This document shows, in pieces, positions 18,266 through 27,016 of a DNA stretch of 64,000 nucleotides. The translations under genes and the position numbers were made by a program. The first letter of the stretch is position 1. Every line of letters starts with the position of its first letter. The notes beneath the pieces were generated by a model. It was not told the origin of the DNA, ran no database searches, and was given only the letters and a program-made list of their open reading frames with translations. The stretch comes from JABDGR01 sp964561455 (lineage in GTDB: Bacteria > Verrucomicrobiota > Verrucomicrobiia > Opitutales > JABDGR01), in assembly GCA_964561455.1 (NCBI GenBank), contig CAZLPS010000005.1, positions 1 to 64,000 of the forward strand. Direction: 5' to 3'.

Positions 18266-20224
18266 CTATGCGCCCAAATCCTCCCGGCAGGCGCGGAGGA
18301 TCTCGCCAACGCTCCACGCTTGGGCGATGCAGCCGCGCGGGGTGTTGGGGATGTCGCCGTCGTAGATTTCGGACAGGGTGCCGAGGCCTGCCTCGCCGAG
18401 GCGCTGAGTCAGGTTATCCACGAGATTGCGGGCACGCTCCTTCCCGGCGGCACCGCGCAGGCGCACCAGCGCGGTGATATACGGGCCCAGCAACCAACCC
18501 CAGACGGTGCCTTGATGGTAGGCACCATCGCGGGCGTGGACGCTGCCTTCGTAGCGCGGGCGGTAGCCCGGCGCACCTGGCGCGAGGGAGCGCAAGCCGA
18601 CGGGCGTTAGCAGCTTCTGTTCGACGGCCTTCAGGACGCGCAAGGCCTGGCTCTGGGGCAGAAGTTCGTGCGGGAGGCTCAAGGCGAGGAGTTGGTTCGG
18701 ACGCAAGGAGTCATCCTTGTCGCCATCGTGGACGACGTCAAAAAGGTAGCCGGTCTTGGTGTTCCAAAAGGTTTCAACGAAGCGGTCCTTCACCGCCAGT
18801 GCCCTGGCGGCGAGGTCCTCGGCGCCGGGCTGGGAAAAGCGGTCGCGCAATTCGGCGAGGATGGCGAGGGCGTTGTGCCAAAGGGCGTTAATTTCCACCG
18901 GCTTGCCCGTGCGCGGGGTAACCACCCAATCGCCCACTTTGGCATCCATCCAAGTCAGTTGCACGCCCGGTTCGCCGGCAAAGAGCAGGCCGTCGTCGTC
19001 GCAATGGATATGGTAGCGCGTGCCCTTGTCATGCCAGGCGATAATGTCCTCGAGCACGGGCAGGATTTCTTTTTGCACAAAAGCCTCGTCGCTGGTGGCC
19101 TGCAGGTAGGCACGGACGGCGACAAAGAACCAAAGCGCGGCGTCTGCGGTATTGTACACGGGTGCCTCGCCGTGGTCGGGAAAATGGTTGGGCAGCTGGC
19201 CCTGGCTTTCGGCCTGCGCAAAAACGCGGAGAATTTCGCGGGCCTCATCAAAGCGTTTGGTCGCAAGGCACAATCCGGGCAGCGCAATCATGGTATCACG
19301 GCCCCAGTCGCCAAACCAGTGATAGCCCGCGATAACCGTGCGGGAATTTTCGCCGCGGCGGACAATGAACTGGTCCGCCGCCCGCACGAGCTGGCATTCG
19401 ACTTCCCCGGTAAAGCCGGATTGTTTGACGAGGGCATCGCGGCGGGCGGCCTCGGCGGCGAGCAAAGCCGCGGGGTCGCGACCGGCGGGCGCATCAAGGG
19501 AGACGATGACGCCGAGCGTCTGGCCGGGTTGAAGGGTGACGCGCAGGGCGCCATGGCAGAACAAGTCCTCCTCGAAATCAAGGCCGCGCGCCTGTTCTTC
19601 GCGGTACTGGAAGTGGTAATACCAATACGGCGCGTAATCGAAGGTTGCGCCGGGCACGGAGATGTAAAAAGGCGGCGTACCATCGTAAGCCTGGATCGTG
19701 AGCACACCATTGGCGAAGGGAGCTTCCCGCTTCACATTATTGTTGGCGTGTTGCAGGCTGTGGTAATTGCGCACGGCCACCAGCGGACGCAGCAGGAATT
19801 CCACCGGCCCCGGCGCGGCCGCGAGGCGGTATTGGATGATCGTCGTGTTTTCGCCATGGATGGCGCCAATTTGCTTTTCCAGCGCAATGGGCCCGGCGCG
19901 GTATTGCCAGGTGGGGAAGGGGAGCAGCGAAAATTTTTCAATGTATTGCTGCCCACACGGCGCGATGATGCCGGGGTACTGGTTGCAACCGAGGTCGTAG
20001 CTCGTGCCGCCAAATTGCAAGGTCTCCTCGAGTTTCGAAAGGAGCACCATCCGGTTCCCCGGCGGGTTGAGGGCCGCGACGAGCAAGCCATGATAACGCC
20101 GTGTGTGGGCGTTGGCGATGGTGCTGCCGGCCCAACCACCGAGCCCGTTGGTTTCCAGCCATTCGCAGGCGAGCGCGCGGTCGGGGCGCAGTTGGGCGGC
20201 ATCAAACGTCAGGGGCAGGGCCAT
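18266..20224 (-). CDS. Bacterial/archaeal-type glycogen debranching enzyme
   Basis: A 652-aa amylo-alpha-1,6-glucosidase family protein from ATG 20224 (MALPLTFDAAQLRPD). The N-terminal GDE_N domain contains WLETNGLGGWAGSTIANAHT and RRYHGLLVAA. The C-terminal (alpha/alpha)6 catalytic domain contains HWFGDWGRDTMIALPGL, EINALWHNAL and YHQGTVWGWLLGPY. It debranches glycogen in the cytoplasm. The frame stays open upstream to 21817 on this strand, but that part is the antisense of cobA-hemD and is not coding. The 120-nt gap to the divergent cobA-hemD start holds both promoters. Confidence 0.92.
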   Translation of the reverse strand: MALPLTFDAAQLRPDRALACEWLETNGLGGWAGSTIANAHTRRYHGLLVAALNPPGNRMVLLSKLEETLQFGGTSYDLGCNQYPGIIAPCGQQYIEKFSLLPFPTWQYRAGPIALEKQIGAIHGENTTIIQYRLAAAPGPVEFLLRPLVAVRNYHSLQHANNNVKREAPFANGVLTIQAYDGTPPFYISVPGATFDYAPYWYYHFQYREEQARGLDFEEDLFCHGALRVTLQPGQTLGVIVSLDAPAGRDPAALLAAEAARRDALVKQSGFTGEVECQLVRAADQFIVRRGENSRTVIAGYHWFGDWGRDTMIALPGLCLATKRFDEAREILRVFAQAESQGQLPNHFPDHGEAPVYNTADAALWFFVAVRAYLQATSDEAFVQKEILPVLEDIIAWHDKGTRYHIHCDDDGLLFAGEPGVQLTWMDAKVGDWVVTPRTGKPVEINALWHNALAILAELRDRFSQPGAEDLAARALAVKDRFVETFWNTKTGYLFDVVHDGDKDDSLRPNQLLALSLPHELLPQSQALRVLKAVEQKLLTPVGLRSLAPGAPGYRPRYEGSVHARDGAYHQGTVWGWLLGPYITALVRLRGAAGKERARNLVDNLTQRLGEAGLGTLSEIYDGDIPNTPRGCIAQAWSVGEILRACREDLGA

Positions 20225-20344
20225 CGGCGGAATATAGCCACAGCCAGTGACGTTTCGCAAGCCCAGCCGTTGACGGCCCATTCTGCGTTGGGTCACTCTT
20301 CTGACTTCACCTTTCCTCCATCCTCCATCATCCTTCCTCCCTCC

Positions 20345-21871
20345 ATGTCTTCTGTTTTTCTTGTTGGCGCAGGTCCCGGCGATCCCGGTCTGGTCACTCT
20401 CCGGGCCCGCGACTTGATCGCGCGGTGCGACGTGCTGGTCTATGACCGGCTGGTCAATCCGGAACTGCGCCGGTGGGTCAAGGCGGGTTGCGAATTGGTC
20501 TACGTCGGCAAGGACGCCCACGTCCACGCCATTCCCCAGGACCAAATCGAAGATTTGATCGTCGCCCGGGCCAAGGCGGGCAAGACCGTGGTGCGCCTCA
20601 AGGGTGGCGACCCGTTCATTTTTGGCCGGGGTGGGGAAGAGGCCCAGCGACTGGCCCGGGACGGCATTCCGTTTGAAATCGTTCCGGGCGTCACGGCGGC
20701 CCTGGCGGCCGCGGCCTATGCCGGAATCCCGCTCACGCACCGGGATTTCGCCTCCTCGCTCAGTTTTATTACTGGCCACGAGGACCAGGAGAAGCATGCC
20801 CTGCGTGTGGACCTGAAAAAGTTCTCCCCCGTCGGCGGCACGCTTTGCCTTTACATGGCCATGGGCCAGCTCGAACGCATCGCAGGGGAATTGCGCGCGG
20901 GTGGACTCGCCGCCGACACGCCGGCCGCAGTGGTGCAATGGGCCACGACTGCCCAACAGAAGACTTTGTTCACCACGCTCGGCGAGCTGGTTTCCGCCGT
21001 GGCCCGGGCCGGACTTGGCGCGCCCGCCGTGGTCATTATCGGTGCAGCGGTCAAGGCCGCGCAGGGAATTGGCTGGTTCGAGCAACGTCCGCTGTTTGGC
21101 AAACGCATCGTGGTGCCCCGGGCGAAAGAGCAGGCCGGCGAATTGCGCAAGAAATTGGAGGATTTGGGCGCCGAGGTGCTCGAACTGCCGCTCATCGAAA
21201 TCCATCCGGACATTGCCAAAGACCGGGCCGATGAAGTTTTCGCCGAACTCGCGACCTACGAATGGGGGATCTTCACCAGCCCCAACGGGGTCCGTAATTT
21301 TCTCGAGGAAGTCATACGCCGCTGCAAGGACGTGCGCGCGCTCGGCCCCATGAAATTTGCCTGCATCGGGCCGTCCACTGCCCGCGAAGTGGAAAAATTC
21401 CACCTCGAAGTCACGATCCTGCCCGCCACGGCCACCGCAGACGCCCTGGCCGACGAGTTGATTGCGCTGGGGTCGCTCGAAAACCTGCGCGTCCTCGTGG
21501 TCACCGGCAACCGCAACCGCGAAGATTTGGTGCAGAACCTCGAGCAAAAAGCCCGGGCGATTGTGGATTGTTTTCAAGTTTACCGGACGGACCTGACCGA
21601 TTTGTCGAACGACCCCTCCGCCGAATCCTTCCGCCTTCATGGGGCCGATGCCATTGCCTTCACCAGCGCCTCGACGGTAGAGTCGTTTGTTCAGCAGGCC
21701 AGGCATCTTACCCCCGCCCCGGGCGCACGGCGCCCACTCGCCTGCGCCATTGGGCCGCTTACCGCCAAGGCTCTTAAAGCGCATAAGATGCCGGTCAATA
21801 TTGAGGCGCCGGAACATTCTTTGGACGGTTTGGTCGCGGCGGTGCGCGAGAAACTTATCTTAAAAGCGTAA
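20345..21871 (+). CDS. cobA-hemD: Fused uroporphyrinogen-III C-methyltransferase / uroporphyrinogen-III synthase
   Basis: A 508-aa bifunctional protein. The CobA half (residues about 1-240) has VGAGPGDPGLVTLRA, the VRLKGGDPFIFGRGGEEA block and the SFITGHED region, and makes precorrin-2 from uroporphyrinogen III. The HemD half (about 250-505) starts FGKRIVVPRAKEQAGEL and closes hydroxymethylbilane to uroporphyrinogen III. The enzyme sits at the branch between haem and sirohaem/cobalamin. The start at ATG 20345 follows a pyrimidine-rich leader (20321-20344) without a Shine-Dalgarno site. The other haem genes are 5 kb away on the opposite strand. Confidence 0.95.
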   Translation: MSSVFLVGAGPGDPGLVTLRARDLIARCDVLVYDRLVNPELRRWVKAGCELVYVGKDAHVHAIPQDQIEDLIVARAKAGKTVVRLKGGDPFIFGRGGEEAQRLARDGIPFEIVPGVTAALAAAAYAGIPLTHRDFASSLSFITGHEDQEKHALRVDLKKFSPVGGTLCLYMAMGQLERIAGELRAGGLAADTPAAVVQWATTAQQKTLFTTLGELVSAVARAGLGAPAVVIIGAAVKAAQGIGWFEQRPLFGKRIVVPRAKEQAGELRKKLEDLGAEVLELPLIEIHPDIAKDRADEVFAELATYEWGIFTSPNGVRNFLEEVIRRCKDVRALGPMKFACIGPSTAREVEKFHLEVTILPATATADALADELIALGSLENLRVLVVTGNRNREDLVQNLEQKARAIVDCFQVYRTDLTDLSNDPSAESFRLHGADAIAFTSASTVESFVQQARHLTPAPGARRPLACAIGPLTAKALKAHKMPVNIEAPEHSLDGLVAAVREKLILKA

Positions 21872-22103
21872 TTTTCCGGGTGGAGCGCCGGCTCCGGTCG
21901 TGGTTCTGTTACGAAGGTACGGACCATGGTATCATTTTGCGGATAAGAATCCGCAAATAGGGCAACGGGACATCCAAGTGAAAGTGGATATTCCATTGGC
22001 TAATTTTGCCAATTTGGATTATTGTATCCCGACCAACCGACATTGCCTCCCGGTCGATGTGCCTTCGCCTGCGGCGACCGGCCAATTCGTTTTATTTCAA
22101 TTT

Positions 22104-22745
22104 ATGCGCCCACGCATCAAAGTATGCGGCCTCACCCGCCCGGAAGACGCACGTCTCGCGCGGGAATTTGGGGCGGATTTTTTCGGCATCGTCCTTTATG
22201 CAAACTCGCCGCGCCAAGTTCGGGCGGAGGCGTTGGAGGTGCTTCTGGCCGCCATCCCCCAGGGCAAGCGCGTAGCGGTGGACGTCGCTCCCGCGCCAGG
22301 CAGTTTGAAGAAACGGCGCGACCAAGGTTTCGATTTTTGCCAGATTCACTACGATCCTGCGGAGATTCCTGACAAAACGCTGGAGGATTGGCTCCAGGAA
22401 GTTGGCCCTGACCGGCTGTGGCTCGCTCCCCGCCTGCCCAGCGGGGTGGACTTTCCTGCGGCCGCCTTGCGTGTTGCGCACACGCTCGTGCTGGACACTT
22501 ATCAAAAAGGCGCCTACGGCGGCACCGGGCGCGTCGGCGATTGGCAGCATTTTAAGGCCTTGTCGGAAAAGCATCCGCAGCATCACTGGGTGCTCTCGGG
22601 AGGTTTGCGCCCGGAAAACATTCGGGCGGCCCTGCGCGCCACTTCCGCCAAAGTGGTGGATGTCAACAGCGGCGTCGAAAGTGCGCCGGGGATCAAGGAC
22701 ACCGCCTTGCTCGATTTGTTTTTCGCCAATCTGGCTGGGAGCTAG
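22104..22745 (+). CDS. trpF: Phosphoribosylanthranilate isomerase
   Basis: A 213-aa TIM barrel that catalyses the Amadori rearrangement of phosphoribosylanthranilate in tryptophan synthesis. It starts MRPRIKVCGLTRPEDARLA, with the catalytic Cys in KVCGLT, and ends with the phosphate-binding WVLSGGLRPENIRAAL and VVDVNSGVESAPGIKD, which holds the catalytic Asp in DVNSG. The start is ATG 22104; the frame continues upstream to 21900 without family similarity. It is separate from other trp genes in this window. Confidence 0.95.
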   Translation: MRPRIKVCGLTRPEDARLAREFGADFFGIVLYANSPRQVRAEALEVLLAAIPQGKRVAVDVAPAPGSLKKRRDQGFDFCQIHYDPAEIPDKTLEDWLQEVGPDRLWLAPRLPSGVDFPAAALRVAHTLVLDTYQKGAYGGTGRVGDWQHFKALSEKHPQHHWVLSGGLRPENIRAALRATSAKVVDVNSGVESAPGIKDTALLDLFFANLAGS

Positions 22746-22790
22746 TCAGCGGCCGCACCGCTTTTTTCGGGCTTGTTCGTGGAATGGGAA

Positions 22791-22796
22791 AAGGAG
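22791..22796 (+). promoter_or_regulatory. Shine-Dalgarno site of radC
   Basis: AAGGAG lies 3 nt before the ATG at 22800. It is one of the few clear ribosome-binding sites in the window and fixes the radC start there rather than at the in-frame TTG at 22773. Confidence 0.7.
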
Positions 22797-22799
22797 AAT

Positions 22800-23609
22800 A
22801 TGACGGGTGTGGATACGACACCCCATTCAACCGGAAGCCGCGTCAATCCCGCTCCGGCGGACTATGCGCCTGTGCCCGCGCGCGACCGACAGGTGCGCGA
22901 AACGGCGCCAGCGCTCAAAGAGATGGCCCCCGGGGAGCGCCCGCAGGAGCGCTTGGAATCGCTCGGTCCCGGCGCCCTCAGCGACACCGAGCTGCTCGCC
23001 ATGCTCCTGCGCAGCGGTCACCCAGGCATGGATGTGCTCAAGGTTTCGGCGGTGCTGTTGACGGAAGCTGGCTCGCTCGCCGCGCTGCTCTCGTGGAAAA
23101 CCGAGGATTTCCGCCGGATCAAAGGTATTGGGCGCGTCAAGGCGCTGCAGTTGGTCACGGTCATGGAAATTGCCCGCCGGGTGATTGCGCAGGCTGCCGC
23201 CCGCGATCCGGAAGGGCTGTCCACACCGGTTTCCGTTTATAAACATTTTGTACCCCTGGCCGCGGGCTTGGATGTGGAGAAGCTTTGGATTCTTTGCCTC
23301 AACCGCAAATACCGGCTGCTCAAGCGCGTGGAAATTTCCTCCGGTACCGCCACCAGCAGTCTCGCGCACCCGCGTGAAGTTTTTCGCGAGGCCATTCGCT
23401 CCAGCGCCACCGCCATTGTCGCCGTCCACAATCACCCCAGTGGCGACCCCGCACCCAGCACTGCGGATTTCGAGATTACGCGCCAAATGCGCGCCGCGGC
23501 GGAAGTTATTGGCATTCAACTGCTGGACCACGTCATCATTGGCCTCCCCGGCGCCGACCCGCGCGGCCTTGGCTTCTATTCCTTCCGCGACGCCGGCATG
23601 CTCGCCTGA
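22800..23609 (+). CDS. radC: RadC/JAB-domain protein
   Basis: A 269-aa protein of the RadC family. An N-terminal helix-hairpin-helix region (LESLGPGALSDTELLAMLLR, RIKGIGRVKALQLV) precedes a JAMM/MPN metalloprotease-like domain with HNHPSGDPAPSTAD (His-x-His...Asp zinc site). Despite the name, a repair role is doubtful in the family. The last 34 nt overlap the convergent YihY-type gene tail-to-tail. The N-terminal 35 residues are a Pro/Arg-rich extension not typical of the family. Confidence 0.93.
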   Translation: MTGVDTTPHSTGSRVNPAPADYAPVPARDRQVRETAPALKEMAPGERPQERLESLGPGALSDTELLAMLLRSGHPGMDVLKVSAVLLTEAGSLAALLSWKTEDFRRIKGIGRVKALQLVTVMEIARRVIAQAAARDPEGLSTPVSVYKHFVPLAAGLDVEKLWILCLNRKYRLLKRVEISSGTATSSLAHPREVFREAIRSSATAIVAVHNHPSGDPAPSTADFEITRQMRAAAEVIGIQLLDHVIIGLPGADPRGLGFYSFRDAGMLA

Positions 23610-25081
23610 GACTGGACCCCCGGCGGCGCCCCGGTTGCGTTTGGCCCCAGCAATTCCGCGAATGTTTGGTGCATTGCCGAGCCGGATTCAAATTCAGTCA
23701 TCGCCTGGAGGTAGTCCGGAACCAACGGGTCGGACGCCAGCAAATTATCGTCCCCGGCGGCGTTGCCGACAATGTCCAGATCGTGGTGGAATTGGCCCAG
23801 CGTCAGTTGGTGCAGGGGTTTTCCCGGCTGGTAGCGCATTTCGATGTCTCCGTCCTCGTTCGGCACCTCCACCAGACTGACCAGCTTCAAGTCGCCCATC
23901 CGGCCCAAACCCTCATTGAGCAGCGCGACCGGCACCCGCAGCGAATTCGCCAACTCTTCAGAATTCGGCCCAGATTCGCCGCGCAAAAAGGCCCGCGCCA
24001 CCTGGGAGAAAACCGCCAAATTCAGCAATCGTCGCGTCCGCGGGCTGACCTGGTTCCAGAGGCGGTCCGCCGTGATGTTGTTGGCATTTTGCATCGCATA
24101 AGTCAGCATCCCGCCAAACAGCACCATCGCCCAAAACACATACAACCCAAACATTAAAATGGGCACGATCCCGACCGAACCATACAAACTCTGTTTGCTC
24201 AGCACCGTGGACACATACAGAAACGAAAGGTTGTTGTTTAAGATCAGGCATATCGCCACCACCGCCCCACCGACGAACGCCGGCCGCCAGCGAACCTTCG
24301 TGTTGGGAATCAGCCGGTAAAATACCGCCAGCAACAGCGTCAACAGGACGAACTCCAGCAGGAGTGAGACCCACTTGAATGCCGCCAGCAAATCCAGCGG
24401 CGGCGGCAATGTGCTCACCAAGCCGCTCAGCCCCTGTGTCAGCGAAACCGTGAAGGTGGGAAACACCGCCAGCACCCCGAGGCTAAACACCGTCCAATAC
24501 AACACCACCCGCCGCACCATGTCCCGACCGCGGCGCACACCCCAGATGTTGTTAAAGTTGTTCTCAATGGAAACCATCATTTGAATGCAAATAAACACCA
24601 GGATCAGCAAACCGAACACGCCCACCGTTTTGCTGTGCGCGCTGGCCACAAAACTGTTCAGCAGGTTCACCAGGTCGGGATTGACATGCTTGGCTGTCTC
24701 GCCGGCATTGGCTGCATTATCGCCGGTCGTGGCCGTCGTCGCGGGCGCGATGAAGGTCACGATTCGGTTTAACATGTCGGTCGTGGCCTGTTGGGGATCA
24801 GCGTTCTTCTCCAGCACAAACGTGGAAATCATAATCGCCAGCGAAATGATCGGCCCCAGCGACATCAGCGAGGCATAACTCAGCGCCGCCGCCTGGCTGA
24901 ACATTTTTTTCGTTCCAATTCCCCGGACGGTAATGCTCAGCACCCGCAAAAAGGCGTAGATTCGCCCGCGCGTCGTCCGGTCAAACACCACCGAATGGTG
25001 CCAGATCTCCTCTTGCAGCACCTTCCGGGACTGCCGCACCAGACGCGTGGCGGCGGGAGTCTTGGAATTCAGCATCGCCAT
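23576..25081 (-). CDS. YihY/BrkB-family (UPF0761) inner-membrane protein
   Basis: A 501-aa protein from ATG 25081 (MAMLNSKTP). The YihY core has about six helices: FSQAAALSYASLMSLGPIIS, GLLILVFICIQMMVSIE followed by NNFNNIWGVRRGR, RWRPAFVGGAVVAIC, and YGSVGIVPILMFGLYVFWAMVLFGG. A C-terminal cytoplasmic domain (about 370-501) is winged-helix-like and ends in a low-complexity tail. The family was once called ribonuclease BN, but a transport or export role is more likely. The upstream GYF-domain membrane protein ends 12 nt before it, so the two are probably co-transcribed. Confidence 0.88.
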   Translation of the reverse strand: MAMLNSKTPAATRLVRQSRKVLQEEIWHHSVVFDRTTRGRIYAFLRVLSITVRGIGTKKMFSQAAALSYASLMSLGPIISLAIMISTFVLEKNADPQQATTDMLNRIVTFIAPATTATTGDNAANAGETAKHVNPDLVNLLNSFVASAHSKTVGVFGLLILVFICIQMMVSIENNFNNIWGVRRGRDMVRRVVLYWTVFSLGVLAVFPTFTVSLTQGLSGLVSTLPPPLDLLAAFKWVSLLLEFVLLTLLLAVFYRLIPNTKVRWRPAFVGGAVVAICLILNNNLSFLYVSTVLSKQSLYGSVGIVPILMFGLYVFWAMVLFGGMLTYAMQNANNITADRLWNQVSPRTRRLLNLAVFSQVARAFLRGESGPNSEELANSLRVPVALLNEGLGRMGDLKLVSLVEVPNEDGDIEMRYQPGKPLHQLTLGQFHHDLDIVGNAAGDDNLLASDPLVPDYLQAMTEFESGSAMHQTFAELLGPNATGAPPGVQSQASMPASRKE

Positions 25082-25092
25082 AAAACCGCTCC

Positions 25093-25878
25093 TCAGCCCG
25101 CCGCGGCTGACACCGTCGTCCAGGCCGCCCAAGCCAGGTAGCCCATGCCGCCCACGCCGATAATCGCAAAGAGAATCATCGCCTTTAGGTTAAGGGTGAT
25201 GGTGCAAACGAAAATTCCCAGGCCCGCGCAAATGGATGCCGCAATTCCGGCCATGTCCCCCATGGACCAATAGGCAAAGAGAAAATAACCCAGACCAATC
25301 ATCGCGCGGAACCGCACCACCGGAAACAGGCTGAACACGTTCAGAAACAGTCCCAGCGCCAGCAAAAAGTCGAACAACCCGACCGCCGCAAACGGCTCAT
25401 GCGCGAGGCTGCTGAAATTGCCGGAAAATAAATCCATGATCACCGTGTAGCGGGGCAGGCTGTTCGAGAGACCGCTTAGCACCATCATCGCCGTCAGTAC
25501 CGGCATGGACAGGCTGGCGGCTTTGCCCACGTACTTCGCCTTGTCCTTGAGGTGCTTGGTGTCCATCGTGTGGCCCTCGGCGGCGGCCAGCATTTGTTCG
25601 ACCGTCACGCCCGGCTTGCCTTCATCCTCCGGATTGTTCAAATGTTGGAACTCTTCCTTCTCCTTGCCCTTTTTGAGGCCAATTTTCTTTTTCTCGGGAA
25701 AAAGCAGGGCCTTTAGCTCCGTGCTGTCGCCCACCTTCAGCCACCCGCTTTGGGTCTCATCGGCTACCTGGGTTTCCAGCGTTATTTGCCCGGCGTCGGC
25801 GAGCGACGTGATCTGGTCCTCGTCGAATGGCCCGCGGACGGCGTCGGTCTCAGACTGGCGTATGTAGAATTCTGCCAT
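25093..25878 (-). CDS. GYF-domain membrane protein
   Basis: A 261-aa protein from ATG 25878 (MAEFYIRQSET). The N-terminal 60 residues match the bacterial GYF_2 fold (RGPFDEDQITSLADAGQI, QSGWLKVGD). A charged linker with KKKIGLKKGKEKEEF follows, then about five membrane helices from residue 125 on. GYF_2 domains usually bind proline-rich or unstructured peptides, so this may be an adaptor in the membrane. It is the probable operon partner of the downstream YihY-type protein. Confidence 0.75.
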   Translation of the reverse strand: MAEFYIRQSETDAVRGPFDEDQITSLADAGQITLETQVADETQSGWLKVGDSTELKALLFPEKKKIGLKKGKEKEEFQHLNNPEDEGKPGVTVEQMLAAAEGHTMDTKHLKDKAKYVGKAASLSMPVLTAMMVLSGLSNSLPRYTVIMDLFSGNFSSLAHEPFAAVGLFDFLLALGLFLNVFSLFPVVRFRAMIGLGYFLFAYWSMGDMAGIAASICAGLGIFVCTITLNLKAMILFAIIGVGGMGYLAWAAWTTVSAAAG

Positions 25879-25936
25879 GAGCAGGGGCATTAAAGCCGCG
25901 AACGCCGCCTCCGCGCAAGCTTAAAGCCGAGACGAA

Positions 25937-27001
25937 TTACCCGTTAATCCTCCAGGTGTCCCGTCCCCGAATCGAAGGAATTTTGACCCATTGATCAATC
26001 TCCCCGCGCAAAAACGCAATCCACGCCGGGTGCTCGTTCAGGCACGGAATCAGGGCGAACTCTTTGCCGCCCGCTTCCTCGAATATTTCCTTCCCGCGCA
26101 TGGCAATTTCTTCCAGCGTTTCCAGGCAGTCGCTGACAAATGCCGGGCACACTACCAACAGGCGCTTGATGCCCTCGCCCGGTAAATCCCGCAGCCGGAA
26201 ATCTGTATATGGCCGCAGCCAGGGGTCGCGGCCCAAACGGCTTTGGAAGGAGATTTCGTATTGTTCGCGCTTGAGTCCGAGTTGCGCCGTGATGAGTTCT
26301 GTCGCCCGCAGGCTCTGGTGCCGGTAACACGTCAGGTGCGCCGGATGGCAGCCGTCGCAGCAGTCCGGCCGGCTCAGGCAGTGGGCATGCGAAACGTCGC
26401 TCTTTTGCAAATGGCGGTAGGGAATGCCGTGAAAGGAAAACAGCACTTTGTCGAACCCCTTTTCCAAATGCGGCCGCATGTGCTCCACCATCGCCGCGAT
26501 ATACGCCGGATGCTGGAAAAAGGGCGGCAGCGAGTCCACCGGCACCCCGGGCATTTGGTCGGCCAGGATTTTCTCCGCGAGCGCGACGACGGTTTCGTAG
26601 CTCGACATTGCATATTGGGGATAGAGCGGCACGATGAAGACCCGGGAGGCACCAAGTTTCTTTAACTCATTCACCACGCTTGCCACCGACGGCTCGCCAT
26701 AACGCATGGCCAGCGCAACCTTGGCCGTCGCCCCCACCTCCGCCTGTACCTTCTGTTGGACGTGCTTGCTCGTCACCACCAAGGGTGAACCCTCGGGCGT
26801 CCATACTTTCGCATAGGCCTCCGCGGAATTCTTCGGCCGAAACGGCAGGATGAATAAATTGAGCACCATCCACCGCAGCGGCGCTGGGGTGTCCAGCACT
26901 CTCTCATCCCACAGGAATTCGCGCAAATAGCTCCGCACATCCGGCACGGAGGGCGACGCGGGCGAGCCAAGGTTGAGCAGCAGGACGGCGGGCTGGGACA
27001 T
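25937..27001 (-). CDS. hemH: Ferrochelatase with internal Cys-rich segment
   Basis: A 354-aa terminal enzyme of haem synthesis that inserts Fe(II) into protoporphyrin. It starts AVLLLNLGSPASPSVPDVR and carries the active-site His191 in LFSFHGIPYRHL. A segment with five cysteines (C208, C214, C215, C218, C225) follows, in place of the usual GDPY region. Ferrochelatases with an internally ligated [2Fe-2S] cluster are known from several bacteria and show a similar Cys-rich insert. It is the last gene of the hemC-F-E-G-H run. Confidence 0.95.
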   Translation of the reverse strand: MSQPAVLLLNLGSPASPSVPDVRSYLREFLWDERVLDTPAPLRWMVLNLFILPFRPKNSAEAYAKVWTPEGSPLVVTSKHVQQKVQAEVGATAKVALAMRYGEPSVASVVNELKKLGASRVFIVPLYPQYAMSSYETVVALAEKILADQMPGVPVDSLPPFFQHPAYIAAMVEHMRPHLEKGFDKVLFSFHGIPYRHLQKSDVSHAHCLSRPDCCDGCHPAHLTCYRHQSLRATELITAQLGLKREQYEISFQSRLGRDPWLRPYTDFRLRDLPGEGIKRLLVVCPAFVSDCLETLEEIAMRGKEIFEEAGGKEFALIPCLNEHPAWIAFLRGEIDQWVKIPSIRGRDTWRING

Positions 27002-27016
27002 GGCAAAATCGTATAC

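Noticed and set aside
18668..20344. A very long plus-strand open frame opposite the debranching enzyme, continuous with cobA-hemD
   Set aside because: Its translation has no family similarity and the composition of an antisense reading of a GC-rich gene. CobA similarity starts exactly at MSSVFLVGAGPGDPG (20345).
20225..21817. Minus-strand extension of the debranching enzyme frame across cobA-hemD
   Set aside because: No similarity to glycogen enzymes; the opposite strand encodes a clear bifunctional enzyme. The family start is MALPLTFD at 20224.
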